Assembly: GCA_054601695.1 (NCBI GenBank)
Contig: BAAHQB010000039.1
Location: 682,001-746,000, forward strand
Reading direction: 5' to 3'
Length of the DNA stretch: 64,000 nt
DNA from: Amorphochlora amoebiformis
Lineage: Eukaryota > Cercozoa > Chlorarachniophyceae
Part shown: piece by piece, positions 55,980-64,000 of the stretch
Layout of the letters: every line of letters starts with the position of its first letter
Position numbering within the stretch: position 1 is the stretch's first letter
Translations under genes and position numbers: made by a program
The notes under the pieces: generated by a model
Databases searched by the model: none
Told to the model about the DNA's origin: nothing
What the model saw: the letters and a program-made list of their open reading frames with translations, nothing else

Positions 55980-57510
55980 ATGCTGTCACGGGTCCTAAAT
56001 TCCTCCTATGTACATATTTACGCGGCGCTCTCTCGGGTCATAAGCCCGCATGTACATATTTACACGGCCGCTGTACATGCCCTCACGGGTCATAAACTCC
56101 TATGTACATGTTTACATGGCCACTATACATGCTGTCACTGGTCGTAAATTCCTATGTACATATTTACACGGCTAGTATACATGCTGTCACTGGTCTTAAA
56201 TCCCTATATATATATACACATGTATATGTATATTATAAATATATATATATATATATATATCCACATTTATATACATATATATATATATATATGTGTGTGT
56301 AGTATATATATACAAATATATATACATATACATATATATATATATATATATATATTTACACGGTAAGTATGCATGCTGCCACGGGTCGTAAACCCCTATG
56401 TACATATTTACACGGCCAGTATACATGCTGCCACGGGTCGTAAACACCAATGTACATATTTACACGGCCAGTAAACATGCTATCACTGGTCTTAAACCGC
56501 TATGTACATATTTACACGGCCAGTATAAGGGTTGCCAAGGGTCGTAAACACCAATGTACATATTTACACGGCCAGTAAACATGCTATCACTGGTCTTAAA
56601 CCCCTATGTGCATGTTTACACGGCCACTATACATGCTGCCAAGGGTCGTAAACACTGATGTACATATTTACACGGCCAGTAAACATGCTATCACTGGTCT
56701 TAAACCCCTATGTACATATTTACACGGCCAGTATACATGCTGCCACGGGTCGTAAACACCAATGTACATATTTACACGGCCAGTAAACATGCTATCATTG
56801 GTCTTAAACCGCTATGTATATATTTACACGGCCAGTATACATGCTGCCACGGGTCGTAAACACTGATGTACATATTTACACGGCCAGTAAACATGCTATC
56901 ACTGGTCTTAAACCGCTATGTACATATTTACACGGCCACTATGCAAGCTTCCACGGGTCGTAAACACCAATGTACATATTTACACGGCCAGTAAACATGC
57001 TATCACTGGTCTTAAACCGCTATGTATATATTTACACGGCCAGTATACATGCTGCCAAGGGTCGTAAACACCAATGTACATATTTACACGGCCAGTAAAC
57101 ATGCTATCACTGGTCTTAAACCGCTATGTACATATTTACACGGCCAGTATAAGGGTTGCCACGGGTCGTAAACACCAATGTACATATTTACACGGCCCAG
57201 TAAACATGCTATCACTGGTCTTAAACCTCTATGTAGATATTTACACGGCCACTATACAAGCTGCCACGGGTCGTAAACCCCTATGCACATATTTACAAGG
57301 CCAGTATGTATGCTCCCACGGGTCGTAAACCCCTATGTACATATTTACACGGCCATTGTACATACCCTCACAGGTCAGAAACTCCCATGTGAATATTTAC
57401 ATGACCACTATACACGCTCTCGTCGCAAACCCCGGCATAAATTTTCACGGCCAGTACATGCTCATTATACGGGTCGTATATACTCCTATTTACATATTTA
57501 CACGGCTAGT
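55980..57510 (+). repeat. satellite-like array, 52-bp unit in dimers
   Basis: About 29 tandem units of 52 bp with constant part TACATATTTACACGGCCAGT. Two variants alternate in the middle: one continues AAACATGCTATCACTGGTC, the other ATACATGCTGCCACGGGTC. The higher-order period is therefore 104 bp. A TA insertion sits at 56210-56353. Short palindromic parts (TTTAC and GTAAA) could pair. Frames across the array are repeat artefacts. Dispersed copies are at 4555, 59460 and 60480-61330. Confidence 0.93.
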
Positions 57511-57533
57511 ATAGAAAACATCCACATAACAAG

Positions 57534-57745
57534 GATTGTGGATCCAGAACCCCGGCTAAACGAAACTCTGTAAGCGCGAGTGGGGGGTCGACGCTGACAA
57601 GTTCTCAGAAAACTCCGCACTTGTCAGTTTTAAGTGCTGCGCTTGAAACAATGAAGGATTCGAAGGATAGACTGGAGGATAATTGGTTAAATAAATGGTA
57701 GCTATCATATGCTTAGACATATCTCTAATATTTTTTTGTTTGTGG

Positions 57746-57813
<68 letters not shown>

Positions 57814-57948
57814 AAAACTTTTCACATATAATATGTTACATGTATAATACATATAATTACATGTAAGCGTATATAGTTACACGTGTTTTACATGTAAACT
57901 TGTACACATAATACCTCATACATATCCATCCCAACATACACAAATCGT

Positions 57949-58017
<69 letters not shown>

Positions 58018-58038
58018 GTATGTATGTATTTGTACATA

Positions 58039-58075
<37 letters not shown>

Positions 58076-58691
58076 GTATCTTCACGTAGGAAAATGCTTA
58101 CAGTAGTCGACACGCCGGTATATATACTCCTTACACTCGGCGTCGGCACAGTCGCAACCCTCGCATATAACAAAAAACTCCCCTTTCCCGCAATCTTTCA
58201 GGGAATCAAGGTACATCTTTCATTGTAATGTGAAGGTTTAACTAGTTGTTAGAGACCATAAAGATATCGCTTATGTACTTATTAGTACTTCCTCAGGCTG
58301 GACTAGCTACTGCAGCAATCCTTTGCAGCCAGCGTGCGTATTCCCCCGAGGAATTCAAGGAGACTATTAATAGGAAATACATCTCCGGTACTTTCGTTCC
58401 TATGTTTGCCTTCTCCTTTCCTTCCCATTCTAAATCCTAGCTTCAATCCTTTCACAAGCTGAGGTTAGATGTATAGTTGCGCAAAGTGCTATTTTAATAC
58501 CAGCGCTAGTGTAAGGTTTGTAGCGTCGTAGTTCTAGGGTTCGCCCTATGACTTCTAGGGGTACCTATAATATTAGCGCTAGCATATATATAGCCATACA
58601 ATCCGCACATACACTTATCACGTACATGTATTTATTACATTAGACTGTATACATAAATGTAAACATGTATGAAATGTAAATTAGCGCATGC

Positions 58692-58730
<39 letters not shown>

Positions 58731-58906
58731 AATATATTACTATAGAAATAAGTAAAGCTTTGCATTTTACATATGAGCGCATAGGCTTATACGAATGTAT
58801 GAATATCTGTCTAATACATATACAAAGACGTATACATATATATATATATATAGTATATATACATATATGTATATATATGTATATATATATATGTATGCAT
58901 ACATAT

Positions 58907-58952
<46 letters not shown>

Positions 58953-59375
58953 TATATATATTATATATATATATATACATATATAATTGCAAATACCATG
59001 CATCTCCACTTACAACCAAACATCCCTCATACTCAGCCTCATTAATCGCTGTCACCGTAATAAGTATGATGGCGCATGCTCTCGCCACCAGACAGATACC
59101 TTCCTCCGTCCTCGGCGTGGTTGCTGCGGTGTACTACCTCACAATGTACACGGTTTGGTTCCTCCTCCCTAGCCTTGCCTTCACCAACAACTATGAGGAT
59201 GAGCCGCAACTTCGAACTCCGTTTCAGCGTGCGGATGTGCTATCGTGGATGACGCTGATCACCTGGACGGTAGTAGCACTCCCTTTTCCAGTACCCTGCT
59301 TCTGTGTTGTTAAATGTGATATTTCTGTAATACTTGAATATGTGGGTTGGATATGTTTTTATGCATGTACAATGC

Positions 59376-59420
<45 letters not shown>

Positions 59421-59669
59421 TGTATTTACATATTATATATATATATGTGTATATATATAAGCTAATACATGTAACCTCTTGTAACATAGTTACACACCGG
59501 TTTTTATATTCATGAGTCGTAAGTACCATTTTACAATACCTATAAACACATATTTGCAGTTACACAACTGGTTTTCATGCTTTCACAAGTCCTAAGCTCA
59601 AATACATACACACATATATATATATATATATATATGTACGTATATAGAAAAACATACATATACAAACTT

Positions 59670-59703
<34 letters not shown>

Positions 59704-59720
59704 TACATATACATATATAC

Positions 59721-59756
<36 letters not shown>

Positions 59757-59815
59757 TTGTATGCATATATATACATATATATATATTTACATGTATTTAC
59801 ATAAAAAATTTAAAG

Positions 59816-59854
<39 letters not shown>

Positions 59855-60197
59855 GTACACATATACACTCAGCTCTGCCCTGCAGCCCTCGTCGCAGAAA
59901 GCGTAGTCACCAATATGTTCACGAATCTCATTCTATCCGGAGCGGTTATTACGGTTACTGTCGCGACAGTCTTGACCTCAATGATGTTCAAGAGCAACCT
60001 ACATATCCGCCAGGAGTATTATCAGGCTGTTCTGGGATCAATGATTGGGTCTCAAGCGCCGGCGACTATGTCTGCAATCCTCGTGACCTTGTACATACAA
60101 TTTGGATCGTTGGTTACCTTTCTGGTGATGATTACGTCAGTTAAGGTGTTGGCAGGTAAAATATATTTTCGGGGTTTGTAGGTGTATCTATTACAGC

Positions 60198-60249
<52 letters not shown>

Positions 60250-61597
60250 AGACGTAAATTTGTATATATGTATAGATATGTATATGTGTTGTACATGTAC
60301 ATATATGTATATACATATACATATACAGAGAGAATTAAAGAAGAACAGTGAAGAAATTAATTCATATTTTCTTTTTTTTCGTTCTGTGTCATCTCATGGA
60401 CACGTGTACATCTGGCGCGCTTGAAAACGGCCAGTCCTTCTGGAGGTGGGTTTACTCAAACTAAATCCATACGTATATATTTACCCGGAAAGTGTTAGGG
60501 TCTCACGGGTTCTTCTTCTCTGATTCGTAAAACAATTCGTATATGCTCCCATCGTTATCACAGCCAACATGTGTTTCCTGGTTAACTTATATGTTCATAT
60601 TTAGACGGTCGCTACATTAATTTACGGACCATAAATCCCTATGTACTTATTTATTCGGCCGATGTATATGCTCTAGCATGGCGTAAACCCCTATGTACAT
60701 ATTTACACGGCCTTTGCATATGCTCTTGCAGGTGTAAAGTCCCATGAACATATTTAAACAGTCGCTGGACATAATCTAACCCTAACCTTAACCCTAGCCA
60801 GCTACATAACCCCTATCCCTAACCTAATCTTAACCATAACCCTAACCCAAACACCGTAACCCTAACCCTAACCCTAACCCCAAACGTAACCCTAACCGTA
60901 ACTAACCCTAACCCTAACCCTAACCCTAACCCTAACCCTAACAGGTTAAGAGCCTTTGAAACATAGTTACTTGGCCTATGTACCATGTTACCGTTCTAAC
61001 ATTACACCCCGTGTACATACTTACACGGCCAGTATACATGCTCTCACATGTCGTAAACCCCTTCGTGGATACTCTTATGTCCGGAATACAGTCGTAACCC
61101 TCCACATGTGCATATTTACACGGCCGAAAAATACACTTTCACGGGTCGTAAACCCCTATGTACATATAAATACGGCCAGTATACATGCGCTTTACGGGTT
61201 CGATATTCCTATGTATATATGTATACGGCTAGTACGAATAATTTCTCGGGCAGTAAACCACCATGTACATATTTGCACTAAAGCACATTCTCTCATTGGT
61301 CGTTAATCCCTATGTATATATTTACACGGGCGTTTTTTATGTTTTTACTAAATCTTTCAGTTGAGTCTCAAGGGGGGACCTAATCTACGCATCGTCCCTC
61401 TTCTCATGCTCCCACTGCATTTCTACGAAGAGGTGTATATTTACATATGTATATAAAAAGTATATATTTATAATACATTACATATTATTACACATGTTTT
61501 TAGAACCTGATACATAGATACAAATATACAATACTACATATACACATGTGCACACATATATGTGTATATTTCTCTCCTATATACCTATCTCTCATTC

Positions 61598-61659
<62 letters not shown>

Positions 61660-61916
61660 ATATATATATATATATATGTGTGTATATGTATACAAATATA
61701 TATATATATATATACATTAACATATATATATATATATATAATTATATATGTATATATATATGATACAGATAACTACCGCGGTAATATTTGCCAGCTCTGA
61801 TCCAACAACATGGGAATATTGGGCTATCTTAGGGTATTGAATAAGGCATAATGTAATATAATATATCTACATATATATATATACTTATATATATATATAT
61901 ATATAATGTATGTATG

Positions 61917-61955
<39 letters not shown>

Positions 61956-61962
61956 TGATATG

Positions 61963-62000
<38 letters not shown>

Positions 62001-62136
62001 CGTAAACATGACACCAAAGAAAATAAGAGTGATTAAGTGAGGGATGGCTGATAGGAGGAGAGGAGAACGATAAGAGAGGAATTGAGAGTCATTCAGAGAC
62101 GTACATATATATACATACATATATATATATATATAT

Positions 62137-62181
<45 letters not shown>

Positions 62182-62226
62182 TGTATCCAGTACAAAATAT
62201 TTTTAATATTCATATAATATATATAT

Positions 62227-62264
<38 letters not shown>

Positions 62265-62538
62265 ACTATACGTATATGATATATGTACATGCATTCATAT
62301 ATCTATATATACATATCCATGTCTCCAGGATTATTATAATTGACGACTTCATCGTTGACACCGGTTAAAGATACATACGCATGAAATGATCTCTCTGCCT
62401 CTGTCTCCTACTCTCTCTCTCGCTCTCTCTCGCTCTCTCTTTCGTTTCTTCTTCTCTCTTTCCTTCTCTCTTTCTCCAAACTGATAGTTACATGTATGTC
62501 AATGAAATGGTAAATAAATGTGTATGTGTGTATATATT

Positions 62539-62606
<68 letters not shown>

Positions 62607-63384
62607 ACATATTTATACACATATATATGTATGTGTAGAAATTTTTACACGTACATACATGTATTTAAAGATGAATTACATGTACGCACATTATACATTA
62701 AACATTAGGTTGGTACGGAGAGTGGTACTTTGACAGGTTTTCAAAAGATAAGAGCTGTTCCAAAAAGGCTAGATTTATGCTCGAGTAACTGTATTCACTC
62801 TCTCATCTATTCCTCATGTTTGTCTTCGCTACTCTTTCATTATCACATCTCACTCCCAGTTCTACCTCTTTCGTCGCCTATTTACCTAAAATACAGCGCT
62901 AACTAGCTAACTATAATCACCGCGCTAGCCATAGGTTAATTGTAATCGTAGCGCTAGCTAATTATAATCGTAGCATAAACTGTTAGTCATTGTAATCGTA
63001 GTGCATGCACAGGACAAATGGAATTGGAGCGCTGGCTGTAATGGCCTTATGTATACTTCTGCAAACTTATAACACATATATGTGCGTACATTCATGTATG
63101 TATATGTATATGTGTATATATATTACTTGATCCGAATACACGTTTGTGCATAGGCAGGTATATGCGACTCATTAACAATATCCTTATAGGGTATATGTGG
63201 AGTGCCGCTTACGTATATTTATCGAGAACGCGGCGGCGTTTGCGGCCCTAGTCATGGTCGTCTTCGAATTCCTGCTTCTCAAGCCAATGGGCCTTCCTTT
63301 GATCCTAGGTGGTTTGTAAAATAATAATAAATACTCACGTGAAACACAACGTTCTCGTACACACATACATATATATGTATATTC

Positions 63385-63437
<53 letters not shown>

Positions 63438-64000
63438 GTAATGTATGCAAGTATACCTTTATATTTGTATGTATATATATATACATATATATATATGTGT
63501 ATATATATATGTATATATATATATAGTGTATCAAACCCTTCAGACGAAACAAGCACATGGGGTAGCCTCCTGGTTCTAGTCGGCGAGGTAATAATGTCGC
63601 TCGTCGAACTCATGATTAGTACCATCAGCGGCCGTCTTCTAGAGATACGAATGAAACGCATCATCGCCTCTGCCCGAAAGAAGCACATCGAGATGATCAA
63701 CAGAAGGACAAACCATAGGCGTTGGTCGACGACCAATCTCCCTGCTAACCCCAAGAGCCCAAGGACTCCACGCGATTCACGCTCTCATAATAACGATCTC
63801 ACTGGCACCAGAACTGGTACGGTCTGTGGCGATGGAGAGGGGAGTAAGCTCGATTCTCGAATGACGACTCCACGCTTCCGCAGTTCGCAAAGGCTTAGCA
63901 CTGGAATCATGATTGACTGGCTGGACTCCGAGCAGGAGGTCGATCCAGGCATCCCTCCTACCCAACTCTCAAGTGAGCCATCGACTCCAAGGCCTCCACA
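57534..64000 (+). CDS. multi-pass membrane protein, unidentified, partial
   Basis: Phase-consistent exons: 57534-57569, 57602-57685, 58090-58210, 58297-58387, 59037-59269, 59873-60145, 61769-61833, 63190-63308, 63544 to the window edge, still open. About 475 aa are visible. There are roughly eight hydrophobic segments, for example [104 protein letters not shown] and [21 protein letters not shown] basic, Ser/Pro/Thr-rich cytosolic tail ([20 protein letters not shown] onward) follows. The N-terminal part is soluble and acidic ([16 protein letters not shown]). No family is recognised; a transporter or channel-like role is only a guess. The 5' exons are missing. Confidence 0.8.
58480..58595 (+). 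repeat. AGCGCTAG-containing repeat, possible relative of the GCGCTA family
   Basis: CAGCGCTAGTG and TTAGCGCTAGC with intervening GTAGCGTCGTAG resemble the family at 8960-9165 and 62896-63015, in the intron between exons 58297-58387 and 59037-59269. Confidence 0.5.
59460..59605 (+). repeat. degenerate copies of the 52-bp repeat
   Basis: Two or three strongly diverged units (GTAACATAGTTACACACCGG, then CATGAGTCGTAAG) of the family forming the array at 55980-57510, in an intron of the membrane protein gene. Confidence 0.6.
60480..61330 (+). repeat. 52-bp repeats split by a CCCTAA block
   Basis: About ten diverged 52-bp units lie at 60590-60770 and 60990-61330 on either side of a telomere-type CCCTAA block at 60777-60945. 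All are on the sense strand of the membrane protein gene, in the intron before exon 61769-61833. Confidence 0.8.
61627..61656 (+). repeat. (TAA)n trinucleotide tract
   Basis: Ten units of AAT/TAA between two TA tracts. Confidence 0.9.
62395..62480. repeat. CT-rich tract in membrane protein gene intron
   Basis: Pyrimidine-rich on the sense strand, between exons 61769-61833 and 63190-63308. Confidence 0.8.
62896..63015 (+). repeat. GTAATCGTAGCGCTAGC repeat family
   Basis: Three to four units with core TTGTAATCGTAGCGCTAGC, the reverse complement of the family at 8960-9165. It lies in the intron before exon 63190-63308. Confidence 0.75.

Noticed and set aside
55980-57510. CRISPR-like array
   Set aside because: The units are directly tandem without unique spacers, and the DNA is eukaryotic.
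56102-57573. Plus-strand frames with repeated HIYTA..HALTG words
   Set aside because: These are translations of the 52-bp repeat array. Only the last 36 bp (57534-57569) fit an exon chain.

Overview
The window is nuclear DNA from a eukaryote, most likely a flagellated, plastid-bearing alga or its close relative. Three things support this. First, all the convincing genes are cut into short exons (mostly 30-130 bp) joined by GT..AG introns. Second, one gene is a radial spoke head protein, a part found only in motile cilia or flagella. Third, the gene next to it is a plastid-lipid-associated (PAP/fibrillin) protein whose N-terminus carries a hydrophobic, signal-like segment, as expected for a complex plastid. 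The exact phylum cannot be fixed from this sequence. Gene models below were assembled by hand from splice sites, reading phase and family similarity recalled from memory; no search was run.

Layout: 1-3286 is mostly repeat sequence with one possible minus-strand terminal exon (1072-1284). 3287-13930 (minus) is a 20-exon RSP4/6 radial spoke gene. It is divergent, across 233 bp, from a PAP/fibrillin gene at 14164 to about 21928 (plus, about 11 exons). A plus-strand alpha/beta-hydrolase follows (about 22845-34178, at least 15 exons). 34179-38028 has no gene I can name. About 38029-51083 (minus) is an SLC19-type (reduced folate/thiamine carrier) transporter with about 24 exons. It is divergent, across 137 bp, from a three-finger C2H2 protein (51221-52784, plus). 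55038-55667 has coding potential on both strands. 57534-64000 (plus) is a multi-pass membrane protein that runs off the window.

The introns are the striking part. They are packed with (TA)n tracts that often begin right at the GT donor, with TTAGGG/CCCTAA telomere-type blocks, CT/GA tracts, minisatellites and dispersed short repeats. The CCCTAA blocks almost always lie with CCCTAA on the sense strand of the host gene. They supply CTAAC branch-point-like words, and in one case run straight into the 3' splice site. Inside them sits a roughly 42-bp non-telomeric motif present eight times, always in sense orientation. Several introns also hold decayed copies of the neighbouring exon edge together with its splice site.

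The genes do not form a pathway. They are a flagellar structural protein, a plastid lipid/thylakoid protein, a putative lipase/hydrolase, a vitamin transporter, a DNA-binding protein and an unidentified membrane protein.
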